Of a DNA stretch of 64,000 nt, positions 9,860-20,917 are shown piece after piece. The notes under the pieces are model-generated. The model made no database searches. It was not told the origin of the DNA and was given only the letters and a program-made list of their open reading frames with translations. This stretch comes from Lenzites betulinus (taxonomy: Eukaryota; Basidiomycota; Agaricomycetes; Polyporales; Polyporaceae), in assembly GCA_022264855.1 (NCBI GenBank), contig JABYQU010000042.1, forward strand, positions 186,001 to 250,000, written 5' to 3'. Positions within the stretch are counted from its first letter, which is position 1, and each line of letters opens with the position of its first letter. Position numbers and translations under genes: made by a program.

Positions 9860-10511
9860 ATGAGCATGACCCTAGAACAACTCTTGCAAGTCGGTGTCGA
9901 GCTGCGCAGCCTTCATCCTGACGCCACCCTGCCTAGGATCGACCGCGCGACCAACGCACTGCGTCGGGTCGTTGAGGGAGGACGTGGTTCGGAGGGGGAC
10001 TTGCGCGCGCGCATAGCTGCCGTGGTGCGCGCCTTTGTGAGTCGCGCGCGCTGCCTCCGCGCGCTGTTGCTGACCGCGCGCGCAGGAGGCCCACTACATC
10101 GTCTACCCGCGCGGGGCCACGCTCGCGGAGCGCGTAGAGGCCGTCGAGGGGATCGTCGCGGCCATTCCGCCCGAATTCGGGCTCGCGCGCGTCTTTGAGG
10201 ACGAGTTCTACGCCATGCGCACCAGAGTCGCGCCGATGATCTTCAATCAGTGGCTGCCGGTCCTCGCGCTGCTAGAACACCGCGCGCGCGAGTATCGCGA
10301 CGCTCTGGTAGGCCTGCGCGCGCTGGATCCAATGAACGCGCCAGCTCCGTCGACCTTGGTCCGCGTCGAAGGGCACTTGCAGGACATCCAGGACTTGAAG
10401 CGCGAGCTAGTCAACGCACAGTTCGCCTATGGGGAGGGGGACTTGGACATCTTGGAGAGTAACGACGCCCATGGGGACGCGCGCACGGTTCCGTGGACCG
10501 CGGAAATGTAG
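9860..10511 (+). CDS. Antisense cargo gene 1, 200 aa, unknown function
   Basis: Start ATG is in a strong context (GCCGCCACCATGAG). A 49 bp intron (10037-10085, GTGAGT...GCAG, phase 0) joins 9860-10036 to 10086-10511, giving 200 residues in frame. The N-terminal half reads MSMTLEQLLQVGVELRSLHP and is helical and Leu-rich. The second exon has REYRDALVGLRALDPMNAP and ends GDARTVPWTAEM. No transmembrane segment, signal or catalytic motif is recognised. Codons are extremely CG-rich. The intact splicing and long helical amphipathic pattern argue that it is a real protein; its function is unknown. It lies upstream of cargo gene 2 on the same strand inside the LTR element. Confidence 0.6.
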
Positions 10512-10932
10512 AGGGCTGCGCGCGCTATAGGGAGACACGGCCGCGCGCGACTGTAGGGCACCGGGGACGCGGACTTGGAGAAATAAACAACGTTTGTGAC
10601 GTCATCCTCGCGCCGAATGCCTCAGATCCTCGGATTTGCGGCCCGGAATGGCGGTTCCATTGTCTGCACTTCGTTCCCAAAGTCCGGTAGGTCCGTCAGG
10701 GTCGCCCACGGGGCAGGCGCGCGCTTGAGCCCGTCGCGCGCGCGGCTCCGCGGACCTCGCGCATTGCCGCGCGCGTAGCGCCTAAGCGCGCGCTCATGCA
10801 GGGTCGCGCGCGAGGTCGCCGCGCTATTGTCCTCGCCTCAGAAAAGGCCTGACCGCCCTTCGTCGTTTTTCGCCTCCTTCCTCCTTCTCCCCACCTTACT
10901 CGCCTCGCTCATCCCTCCTGCCGACCTCCGCT
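10512..10932 (+). other. Intergenic between cargo genes
   Basis: CG-rich noncoding stretch with AATAAA at 10580 (possible polyadenylation signal of cargo gene 1), then a pyrimidine-rich leader (10855-10925) before the ATG of gene 2. No TATA box was recognised here. Confidence 0.45.
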
Positions 10933-12755
10933 ATGCCTGCCCCATCCGCATCCACTCAAACCTGGGGAGGGAAGGACGAGCAACTCGTCCGCGCGCTGGA
11001 GACCGCGATGGCGCCGGTGTGGAATGGGGAGCCCGGGGACGACGCGACGGACAGCGAGTGCCGCAAGTGGGCCCGCCGCGCCGCGCGCATCCTGGTATGT
11101 CCGCGCGCGCTGCTTCCTGTGTTGCCAGCTGACTGATTTCGTCGTAGGACTCAGCGGGGGAGGCGCTCTGCCCGCCGTTTGTCCTCAACTCCCACGCCGA
11201 CGCAGTGTGGACGCGCGCGTCCGAGGCCTTCGCGGCTGACGACTCCGAGTGGCCGGAGTGGGCGCGCGGACAGCTGCTCACCGCGCGCAAGCGTCGCGCC
11301 GCCGCCGAGGCTGAGCGCAAACGCCGCGCCGCCGCCGCCGAAGACTCCGACCCCTTCGCCGCCGCTCTACGCGACATCCAGGCCGCCACGCCGCCTCCTC
11401 GCACTCCGTCCGCGCGCAGCGGCCGCTCGCGCGCGAGCGTTCCCTCGGTTATCATCAGCTCGCGCGGCTCCAGGGCCTCCAAAAGCGCGCTCGCAGCCCC
11501 TCCGTCGAGCTCATCTCGCGCGACACGGAGTCGTTCCATCCGGACGACGAGGAGGAGACCGACGACGTCGAGATCGTCGATGGCCCCGCGGCCGACGACG
11601 AGGACGATCACGCCAGCGACGACGACGCCGCCATGAGCGTGGACCGCGCCCCCTCGACCGCCTCCACACGCGAGCTACGTCCGCGCGCGCCTCGCGCGAA
11701 TCCCCCGCCGCCCAAGAAGAGGGCCAAGATGATGGTCCCGCGCGCCGCACAAGCCGCAGAGCCCATGCTCGGGAAGAACTGGCGAGTAAGTCCCCCTCCG
11801 CGCGCTTTCGATGTCGCAGTCGCGCTGACTCTCTCCCAGCAATACGAGCGCTGCAACAACTGCCGCAAGTCGGCCCTCCTCTGCGTCCTGGGCGAAGGGG
11901 CCACCAAGTGCCACCGGTGCGCGCGCCGGCGCCAGAAGTGCGCCACCCAAGCGGACGAAGACTACGCCGAGTGGTACGACGAGCAGGGGTTCGAGCGCGG
12001 TAGTTCTCCACGCTACACACCCGCGCGCGCGACTAACATTCCCTCTTGCAGCGCGCGTCATTCTCGACTCCGCCGGGAACGTCGCCGGCGCGGACTTCAT
12101 AGGTCCCGCCCCCGCCGACTTCGTCCCCGCGACCTCGGAGCCGTCCACGCCGCGAAGGGGAAGAAGAAGGCCACCGCGGCCACTGCCTCGCCCGTCCAGC
12201 CTGCCGCGCGCGCATCCAAGCCCGCAACGCCTGCCTCGGCGCAGGCCACAGCTCCCGCGCGCCCGGTCGCTTCTTCGTCCAGGCCCACCGCGTCCGCCTC
12301 CGCGCCCATCGCCTCGTCGTCCAGGACCGCCCCGGACCGCGCGTCAAACGCCGGCGTCGACCCCGGCCGACTCTCCCGCGGGCAAGACCGCTGCTCCCGC
12401 CACCGCGCGCGCTCCGCCCCAGCCTCGCCCTGTCGCGCGCCCGTCTCGCACGGTCTCCGCGCCGGTCTCGACCGCGGCCTTCATGCCGCCGGCCGCCCCC
12501 ACCGGTTTCCTGCTTGGCGCGCCGGCTGCAATACGGCCTCAGGACCGCCTGTCCAACCCCAACGACCCCGCGGACATGTCGCGCGGCCGGCGCGCGGCGC
12601 TGCAAGTCGCGCGCGTCGAGCTCGAGGTCTTGGTTATGCGGCGCAACGGACTCCTCGGCCTCAGCCAGCTCCTCGAGGACTGGATCGCGCGCATCCTGGC
12701 CGACCCGACGGACGAGACGGTGCCCGCGCTGTGGACCCCGCCGACGCGCGAGTAG
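10933..12755 (+). CDS. Antisense cargo gene 2, Zn2Cys6-type cysteine cluster protein
   Basis: Exons by eye: 10933-11094, 11148-11785 (with one unresolved change of frame around 11400-11450), 11840-11999 and 12052-12755. Introns are 53, 54 and 52 bp with GT...AG, the last with a GACTAAC branch-like motif. Exon 2 has an Ala/Arg-rich helix and then an acidic segment (VELISRDTESFHPDDEEETD). Exon 3 carries cysteines spaced C-x2-C-x6-C-x8-C-x2-C-x6-C (11852-11941). That fits the consensus of fungal Zn2Cys6 DNA-binding clusters, with Lys/Arg around the second half. Exon 4 is Pro/Ala-rich and ends in a helical segment with ELEVLVMRRNGLLGLSQLLE. The frame change in exon 2 may be an unrecognised intron or a real lesion. 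Similar cysteine clusters occur in repeat-linked basidiomycete proteins, so a regulatory role is inference only. Confidence 0.6.
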
Positions 12756-13014
12756 AGTAACGGCGCGCGCGCCTTAGACTTGTAGATACTTGTAGATAGG
12801 CATGCAGTCTTGCTCCTGTACATAGCACGCTTGTCTTGGGAATTGAGTCCGCGCGCGCGTGTGCGTGTGGCGGTATCTTCTTGGTCTCCTTTTGGTGTGA
12901 ACTGTAACGACTGACTAGAGTTAACTTGAATGGAAAGAAAAGGGTATCGAGCGCGCGCGCGAGAATGCGCGCGCGCTTTGCACGTTGAAGTACTGTTGAC
13001 TCTCCCGCGCGCGC

Positions 13015-13419
13015 CTACTCCGCGATGTCCTCGTCTTCCGCGCCATCGTCTTCGGAGTACACCAGCTCCGTTAAACGCTTGTCCGAGATGTCCGCAAAGT
13101 TCGGAGGAAGCGCAACGTACTGGCGCGCGAAGTAGGGGATGAGTCGGAATGCCCCAATGGGGCGATGAAACACTGTGCCGTCCAGCTCGCAGACCACATA
13201 CGCGCCTCCGCGGTTACGTGAGACTACTACGACGGGTCCGGTGTACCGCGCGCGCATCTTGCGGTTGAGCGACTTCTCGATTTGGGTGTGTCGTACCAAG
13301 ACGAGCGCGCCGGCCCCGAAGTCGAAGTCGCGCATAGCGAGCAACTCGCGCAAGGCACTATCGAGCAGTTCCGCAGCTAGGTCGGACGCCGTGGTAGCAG
13401 CGCGCGCGCGCAGTCGGCT
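13015..13419 (-). pseudogene. Gypsy pol remnant: integrase C-terminal domain
   Basis: About 134 codons open on the minus strand. They contain DFDFGAGALVLVRHTQIEKS, then KMRARYTGPVVVVSRNRGGA, then ELDGTVFHRPIGAFRLIPYF. This is the SH3-like C-terminal domain of gypsy/Ty3 integrases of basidiomycetes and the natural C-terminus of a pol polyprotein. The frame is closed by TAG at 13420-13422, and nothing upstream of it resembles pol. The rest of the polyprotein has been deleted, with the junction near 13423-13460 next to the primer-binding site. The acidic end (SEDDGAEDEDIAE) is intact. Confidence 0.88.
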
Positions 13420-13459
13420 CTAGGGTGCGTTCCGAAGGTGTAGGTCGAGATCTGAAACC

Positions 13460-13477
13460 CCCTCGCGGTGGGCTCCA
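13460..13477 (-). other. Putative primer-binding site
   Basis: Three bases after the LTR end on the minus strand is TGGAGCCCACCGCGAGG. It begins with the TGG expected to pair with a tRNA 3' CCA. The tRNA species was not determined. Confidence 0.5.
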
Positions 13478-13480
13478 AAA

Positions 13481-14352
13481 TGATACGGTAAGAGGTGCTC
13501 TGACGGCCGATAGCCGAGGGGTAGAGGACGTCTAGGTGTGTGATGAAGGGGAGTAAGGTCTCGAGCTCCCTAGGTTCACTGGTAGGCCGGTCCGTATACT
13601 GTTCGCGCGCGAGCAGGAGGGAGGTTTCTCGCGCACCGGGTGGGAGCGCGCGCGGACTCGCGCTGTAGAGGGGGCGCGCGCGGAGGTAAACTCAGTAACG
13701 CAACGCGCGCAGGAATAACGCAACGCTCGCAGTCAGCCGCGGGGCTTCGCAACGCAGTACGCACGCAGTAAAACGCAGGAGGAACGGAATAGACGCAATA
13801 TACGCAACTGACGGTACGCTGTCACAGCGGAGAGGTCTCCAGTCGTCCTGCCTTGAAGGGGAAGCTGTTGCACGTTGAGAAGCGCGAGGGACACGTTCCC
13901 AGCAGTTGAGAGAGTGAGGGGTGGATTGTCTGGGGGGTTCGAATGCCCCGAAATGACTATGTACAAGAATGCCCGCAGGCTGAATCAAAAACACGTGCTA
14001 CCACACGGAAGATAAGCGGAAACCGGGCCCGGGATGCCTCGCGCGCCGGGCGCACTCGCCGCGCGCGATCCGACTCTTCGCGCGCCTCGTGCGCGCGCCA
14101 CTGATGCGCCCAGCGGACCCGCGCGCGCGAGCAGCTAGGGCAGAGGGCTCTGGATAGCGACAGGCATCGCGCGCGCCGTGGTGAAGTGCCCCGCGCGCAT
14201 CTTGACCTTGCGCGCGATGGGCTACGCGCACTGCGCGCGCGACGTAGGGGGTGCCGAAGTGTGCGGTGGGCTCTGCGCGCGCTGTGGTTGGCGTGCGCGC
14301 GCAAGGGTGGAGAAGGAGGGTTTCTGGCCTGGAACGCCTGTGAAGCGTATCA
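13481..14352 (-). repeat. 5' LTR (in element orientation), 872 bp
   Basis: Direct repeat of 8877-9748 with no difference seen on reading both copies. The identity and equal length are the dating evidence for the element. Confidence 0.92.
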
Positions 14353-15769
14353 CCGGTCGTTGCGCGAAACGCGCGTCAGCGTGGACAAACTAGTAGACGT
14401 GAAGAAGATGCGTACCTCGAGGGCGAATACTCAAAGTGCCGTGGGTTGATAGGATGTGGAATCCGTTTTGTTCGCGGGAGGGCGGGCGCGAAACACGCCT
14501 CGTTGAGGGATTAGGATTCGACGCAACGGAGGATCTTGAAGAGCGTCGTCGCCAAGGGGGGCATATCGCATGCCGTTGGAAGAAGTGGCGGGCGAAGTAT
14601 AAGGCACGTACCGTATTGCAGAATCGTCCACGCGAGGGTTTTGAGCGGAGGCGGTTTGACACCAGTGTTGTGGGCTGTGGGGCGGCTTGACGCGAATGTA
14701 AATGCTGTAGCGAGGTAGCGTTGGTTCAAACGGGGGTCGTCGCAGGAGTGTAGAACCGAGTTCTCCGCGGCAGTGGTGGAACGTGCGTTGGGGAGGAAAG
14801 AGGGAGTTGCGCGTTAGTATTATCCCGCGCTCCCGTGTCTTCATGCCCGGGGGCGCCGGTCCCCCCTCGCCATCGCGCCTGGCATGCCTCTACCTCTGGA
14901 CACCCGCGCCATAGCGTTGGCCGATTCCAGTACGCCGACGCATAATCGCGTCGTGGTGCTCCCGTACGCCTGCGGTGTCTCGCCGATGCACAGCGGCCTT
15001 TGCGTACCGCGCAGCTGGCTCGATGATTGCGATGTATCGTCGATGCGCCGCCCTGTTGGTGTATGCCCGCGCTACAAAGGCAACGCGTCATATCGCTGGC
15101 GTACATCCGCGAGCCCTGATGAGGAGGCCTGCGCTGCGTAACTGACGCCTTCCTCACTCACGCTGTGCATCGTCGACACGCCATGTCGTTGGAGTACATC
15201 CACGCGGACCTATCGATGCGCTGGCGTTCGTTCGCGCGGCATAGTCGGCGCATCGGTGAACGCCTGTGCATCGCAGTCTCGCGATCTCGCCGTCGCAGCT
15301 GCATGCCCCGCGGTGCCTCACTTGCGTGGCCGCGTGATAACGCTCCGGTATACCGGCTCTGTCTCGATCGCGTATACTCACGCCGTCGCGTCGTGGTGTT
15401 GTGAACGTCCGCGGCGTTGCGCCGTCCAGCTGCGACATGATCGTACTTTCGCGACCGCGAAAACTGGAGCTACGCCCGTCAATTCACTGCAACCAAGGTG
15501 AGCGTTATGTTCTTCCGGAGGAGCGCTTGCTTACCACAGCGGCCGGGATTTATATCGAGATATCAGCTTGATATTCGGTTAGTACAGTTGAATACGGGCC
15601 GAGAGGACTTAATGCATCCCGGTAGAACGCCAGGCTGTACAACACATACTCATTACGCACCTCTATATAGCTTCCACGAATATTTCTCTTGACCTACATG
15701 ACGCGAGCGGGGGATCGAAATGCCCCACCTCATTTATGAATGATTACTATATTGGCGGGAACGACGGGA
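14353..15769. other. 1.4 kb without a recognisable gene
   Basis: Flank of the LTR element, starting with the CCGG duplicate. Minus-strand frames to 143 codons (14726-15157) have no family look and overlap equally long plus frames. If the HicA-like remnant at 8471-8792 was once part of a longer gene, its upstream exons should lie here, but I could not find them. Confidence 0.35.
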
Positions 15770-18700
15770 TTAGTCTACTTCGCACAATGTTATGTCCTGA
15801 GCATAGATCACTAAGTGGCATGACCAACTCATACGGCGGGGACTTACTATGTCGATTCTGCCAGCGTACTCCTTCTCACATCTGTCTAGAAGCCGTGAAT
15901 AACGTTGTGCTTGCCTACTTGTCGGGTTAAAGAAAGCAAAACCAACGATAGCAATGTATACGCACTTTCGCGCATATGCCGCAGCGCCAGCGTTTGAAGT
16001 GCGGTCCCTCTCAGCGGCAATAGCTGTCCATCGCTGCCGATGGTATGTGAAAAAGCGCACCGACCTACGCATTTCCTCCTGTAGCAAACAAACTTCCTCC
16101 TTCCACCGCCTTTGTGTCGCGCTTGAGCGGAACCAGTGGACGCGACGAGCTGTGTTCGGTCACAGTGAGATAGGCCGCCCAATACAATATAGTCTTACTT
16201 ACCTTCATCGTAAAAGTCGCGATACAGACCGGGGCCATGAGTGTCGGAGAGATCGAACTTCTCCCAAATCCATGGCTTGCTCTCGCTGCTCTCTCCTAGG
16301 GTTCTGTTTTGTGCATCAAGCGTGTACTTGACAGTATCTCCCTTGCGGAGCGGGCGGAATTCGGGATCCATTGGATCCATGCCAAGAGCGAGCAAAGCAA
16401 GGCGTACTCGGCGATAACGGTTTGCAGCCTCTCTCACGTCGCCCTCCATGTTGCGAATATGCTGGGTGGCGCGCGTGGTGTACTGCTTGCTACTGGCGTG
16501 TGTTTTCTTGATCTTATACGCCTCCCGGCCGATGATTGATGTCCGCACGTCATCCAGTGCGTCACGGGCTTGGGCACGACGCACCTCTAATTCGGCGTTC
16601 ACCAGTTCCTGCATACAGTGTTCGTGTAGAATGGCGCGGTCGTAGGAAGAAGGCAGGACGATAGGCGTGGCGAAAACCTCTTGCCAGAGGTCAGACCTGC
16701 CCGCAGGGTTGCGCGCCGGCGGAAGACCGTTCTCGAGACTGCCGAAGTCTTCGGAGGTATCGCGCAAGGGGAAGTCGGCAGGATACGTTCCACACGATGT
16801 TCCGGAGCTATGAGCACTAGCTGTATCAACAGTATCAACAGCCTACTTGTGTATACGTGGGTGTTTGAGCGCGCACCTGTACGTGAACTCTGCTTTGTCC
16901 CAGATGAGGAGGCGACTTCGGCAGAAGCTGCCGCGCCGTCTATCTTCAGTCGTACTGCAGTCTCAGCTTCTACAACTAGGGGGCCAATGTACGCGTCTCG
17001 AAGTAGGTTCCATGCGGCGATGTCGGCTACAAACTCTTCGCAACGCAAGCGTAAAGCCGACTGTATATCATCGAACGACCCATCGTCCTCCAGTTCATCT
17101 AAAAGCTGCTCTCTGCACCACATGAGCAGTGCCTGAGACGCTCGATAGAACTTGCGTACCGCTTGCGTTCTAGCAGGGTGCCCCGGTGAACAATACTCAT
17201 GGGACCCGTGGACTGTCCATTTCGTGCTGCTCGCATTATGTTCATCATGTCCACCAGCTGCTTCTCCGTTAGCCCTACTCACGTGTCAGAATTGTGAACG
17301 CCGTAGCACAACTCTAAACTCTCACCTTTTGCCTGATTTAGCACGTAGGGATTCTGGAGAGCCTTGTGCTTCGTAGAATCGACGACGTCTCGCTCCCAAA
17401 CAGCCTCCGCCTGTCGCCATTGTGCTAACACGCTCGCATCGCCAATATTGGACTCTAGCGCAGCGAGATGGATGGTTGCTGCGGCGAGCTGTTTGGTCGC
17501 ATTCTTGTGTTTGGATGCAAGAAATTGGGCTAGGACGTGGATGTATAAATGAGCGTTGTAACTGGCGACTCGAAGGATACATACGCATCGCATGGACTCG
17601 CCGAACGTTCATGTCCCCGTGGAAATCATTGATGACGTCATGACGGTGTCCAGCGGACATCTCCTTGGTCCTGATGGCTAGGGCGTTGAAAGCAGACCAA
17701 ATGCGCTCCGCTGCTTCGCCATCTGTCATGCCCACACCGGGAGTGTAGTTGTAGGAGCGGTAGATTGAGCAAATGAGAATGTGTGCAGGGGCATGGAATT
17801 TCGGGATAAGCGAACGAGTCGGTGGGAAGGTAGTGGTCTTGATTGACTTCAGGTGGCTGAAATTCTTCCGAAATTCCGCGAGGCGGTGTCCGAGTTTCTT
17901 GTCGTACTGACAGTTAACGTCGTATCCTCTACATAGCAGCTTTAGCACGTGGAGCCACGGCTGCAGGCCCGAGAGCTGAGAGAAGTCGCCCCACGCGAAG
18001 CTGAAACGACGTCAGCCACATTTGGCAGTATCGTGAGTCCACATACCCTTCGCCTCTGAGAAGATCGACAAGGCTATTCGCGATGACGAACATGTGGCGT
18101 GAGCACGTCATGCCTACCATGCCTGACACCCGTCCGCTGTATCTCCCGTTTCCTAACGCGGCGAACTTATTGCACGAGCTTTCCTAGCGAAATCATCGTG
18201 GTCAAACGATGAACTACGGAGGGAGGAGCAACTGACCTCCTTCTTTGGGGGTTTGACGCGCGCTTGGTAGTCGGCAAAATCCTTTTCATCCACGAAGTAC
18301 GCCGCCCCCTGGGTAAGTGGAAAGTCAGCCGGGTCCATGGGTTTCATTTTTTGACTATGATGAAAATTCCCATCGACGCTGTAGAAAAGCATGTCGAGAT
18401 ACCTAGTCACCGGTAAGGAACTACTACGTCATAAACACAAGATAAAACTCTTACATATCCTTCTCGGACCGAGTCGCCCAGTCTGCCGCCATGTTGACAT
18501 TCGGTTGGGGGCACGCGGGACAGGCAACTGCTAGACTGCCCAGCGGTAGCTCCTTCAATGGATCTTGGCCGGCGCGACGCGTAGCACGCAGAAACGTAAA
18601 CTCTCGCATGGCAGTGTTGAGTTCGCGATAACGATCCTACTAAGGATAAGGATGACCCAAGTCAGGAGACGCTGACCTGCTCACCTTTGCGTCATCCGGT

Positions 18701-19614
18701 TGGACACTATCTGTTGTCCGGCGAAGATAGGCCACATAGTCCATCGCGGTTATTGGCAACTGCATCGAAAGGAGGTGATAGTCCCGTAGAGTATTGATAG
18801 CGTAGGCAGTTTCGGGACAGTCCCAAGAGCCAGGGAACAGACCAAACCGGATAAGCTGCAAGGGTTCGGGCAAGACAGGGTTGTCCCCTTGTCGACATCG
18901 GCAGTACTTGATTGCCATTTTGTGGATTCCATGGTCGTGGATGACAGTCATATGGCGGGGAGGTGGGCTAGAGTAGCAGGGAGAACCTGGATGTACAACT
19001 CCGAGCTGTATGACAAGACCGAGGTCGTATAGCGACCGCCGCCGCCAAAACCCCAAACTCGGTTGCCACTCCTCGATGCGGTGGAAAGGATTCCGCTGGT
19101 GAGACGCGACAACACAAGCTCTGCATTCGAAGGGGGCGTGGTAGCAATCAAAGCAACGATACACCGGTTCGGGGGCGATAATGGAAGCTTTGCATAGTGA
19201 GCCGCAACTAATGGGGTATGAAGGCCCTGCCTCGCGTTCGAGGATGGCTTGTTGCGCAACCTTGGCCCATGATGCCACGAACGTGGTCATACGCGTCGAC
19301 GGCCGCTATGGAAGATAAGTGCACATGTATGTACCGTAGAGCCGTATGGTACGCACGATAGTATTGCTGATCTTGGCCTTTTTCGCTGGTGGAGGTGCAG
19401 CGGAATCCTCGCGCTCGCTCCCCAGCGGACTCGACGTCGTGATCTCCGGCTTTTCATGCTCGCGGAAGGTAGATACCGAAGCTAGCGGCAAAGAGTCGGT
19501 AGAAGGACGTCGCACTCCAGCCCAGGGATCGAGGCGACGCCCTGGTACAGACAGGATGGGGCGGGAAAGCAAAGGTACCTCGACTCGACTTGTTTTCCGT
19601 CCTCTTTCCGCCAT
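15770..19614 (-). CDS. KDZ-type transposase with CxC2-like N-terminal zinc region
   Basis: Exons that splice in frame: 19614-19357, 19305-18685, 18636-18455, 18402-18237, 18183-18047, 18000-17585 and 17529-17326 (introns about 45-55 bp). Further C-terminal exons run to 15770 but are not fully resolved between 17281 and 16780. Exon 2 has the cysteine/His cluster with ECRACVVASHQRNPFHRIEEW, typical of the domain preceding KDZ transposases. The catalytic part shows SVDGNFHHSQK, then CSRHMFVIANSLVDLLRGEG, then YDVNCQYDKKLG, PKFHAPAH, NYTPGVGMTDGEAAERIW and AGHRHDVINDF. These are the hallmark Kyakuja-Dileera-Zisupton blocks in the expected order, with the Asp in DGNF and the Asp/Glu in TDGEAAE as likely catalytic residues. 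The C-terminus has YKIKKTHASSKQYTTRA and LLQEEMRRSVRFFTYHRQ. No obvious inactivating stop was found in the resolved exons. Terminal repeats of the element were not found. Confidence 0.88.
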
Positions 19615-20917
19615 AACGCCGGAGTTTACTTACAGTACCCTGTGTTTGGAAGGAGTTAGATGACAGAGGGGCGGTAGACAAAGGATGCGCACGCAGAAAG
19701 CACAACAGCGGTACTTGCGGCAAGCCTCCTGAGTAAGATCCTAGCACAGATGCGAAGGTAAATATTAATATACATCTAGGAATTGCGTACATCATTTTAG
19801 ATTGGCTGATATGCGACTACTGGCAGTTTGTACAGATGTTACATGGCTGCTATCGCCCGGTAGCACTGGTCGCCGATTGACGGGGTCACCGTAGTTGGTG
19901 GGGCTAAGATGCACTTAGTGAAGGCGCAGTAAGTGTGCAGCGGTAGAAATAAGTATTCATTGGGGAATCACACGCACGACGATGTCGCAGCAACATGGGC
20001 GGAGGATGGGAGAATAACAGGCGATCTAGTAGGTGAGTCGGCGGGAGTGAGTCTCAATCTGCACCATCTCGACGGGCGCTTGTGGCGATCGCGGTCAGGT
20101 GACAAAGTATTGCCTTCCCTTTCTCACGGGCTCTGTCCTGGCAACAGCGCGTCGACGTCGCCTTCGATCTACCTACATCCCGTCTTTCCATCCTGCCTCC
20201 TCCCGAAACGACCCGACAAGTTACAATACCAAGTCCACGGCCGTTGAAGGGAACTGGTGTCCCACTTCTACGCCTGCAATCGGACATCGCCAGTGGAATG
20301 AGACAGTGTGTCTCCCATTCCCAGAAGACCTCGCCGAATATCCCTGGTCCCGGCCTCGGTCGCCTCGAATTGGTCTTGCTCTAGGAAAACGAACCGGCAA
20401 GTTACAACACCGAGTCCACGGCTGTTGAAGGGAACTGGTGTCCCACTTCTACGCCTGCAATCGGACATCGCCAGTGGAATGAGACAGTGTGTCTCCCATT
20501 CCCAGAAGACCTCGCCGAATATCCCTGGTCCCGATCGCCTTGAATCGGCCTGTCTCAAAGCGTCCTCCTGGTTGTCTCGCTCTGTACTAGTATCCACCCG
20601 TTATTCTCGCAGAGATATAGGCTTTTGTAAGAAGTTCGTTCATTTGGCAGGCCAACACGTTCACTCCCTGAGCTTGCCGAACTCATGCCCTGTTCCGACA
20701 GCCTTCCTCTCCATTTGAATCCCGTCACCACTCATACCAATCCTGCAAGAATTCTTGCATCGCTCTCGGACCCGGACACGTTTGAGCAAGGGTTGCTACC
20801 CTTGTCACGAGCTCCGAGCACCCCACGCGGCATAGTCCCGGTAAGCACAAATACTATAGCTCGTCTCGTGTTCTAGTATATTCAAATGAGTCAATGTAGA
20901 TCCGACCTGTCTACAAC
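19615..20917. other. Intergenic with a tandem duplication
   Basis: Between the KDZ gene and a divergently oriented plus-strand gene. It holds the 181-bp tandem repeat (20208-20553) and a 14-bp palindrome GCAAGAATTCTTGC near 20746. Short ORFs over the repeat merely follow the duplication. No gene was recognised. Confidence 0.45.
20208..20553. repeat. 181-bp tandem duplication (1.9 copies)
   Basis: The block starting near 20208 recurs 181 bases later with few substitutions (for example ACAATACCAAG versus ACAACACCGAG). It ends CCTGGTCCCG in both copies. This is a local duplication in noncoding DNA. Confidence 0.85.

Larger units (their letters stand above)
8877..14352 (-). mobile_element. LTR retrotransposon, pol-deleted, carrying two antisense genes
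   Basis: Two direct repeats of 872 bp (8877-9748 and 13481-14352), identical by eye and each TGATACG...CGTATCA, flank 3.7 kb. The 4-bp sequence CCGG occurs on both outer sides (8873-8876, 14353-14356), a likely target duplication. Orientation is minus. On the minus strand the LTR at 13481-14352 is followed by a possible primer-binding site (TGGAGCCCACC, 13477 downward) and an integrase C-terminus. The purine tract GTGGGGGGGAGA abuts the other LTR at 9749-9760. Gag, protease, reverse transcriptase and most of integrase are absent. The space is occupied by two plus-strand (antisense) spliced genes. Identical LTRs imply a very recent insertion. Mobilisation would need proteins supplied by a full-length relative. 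Confidence 0.9.

Noticed and set aside
8877..14352. Segmental duplication as explanation of the 872 bp repeats
   Set aside because: TG...CA ends, purine tract, primer-binding-like site, integrase fragment and flanking CCGG make an LTR element the better reading.
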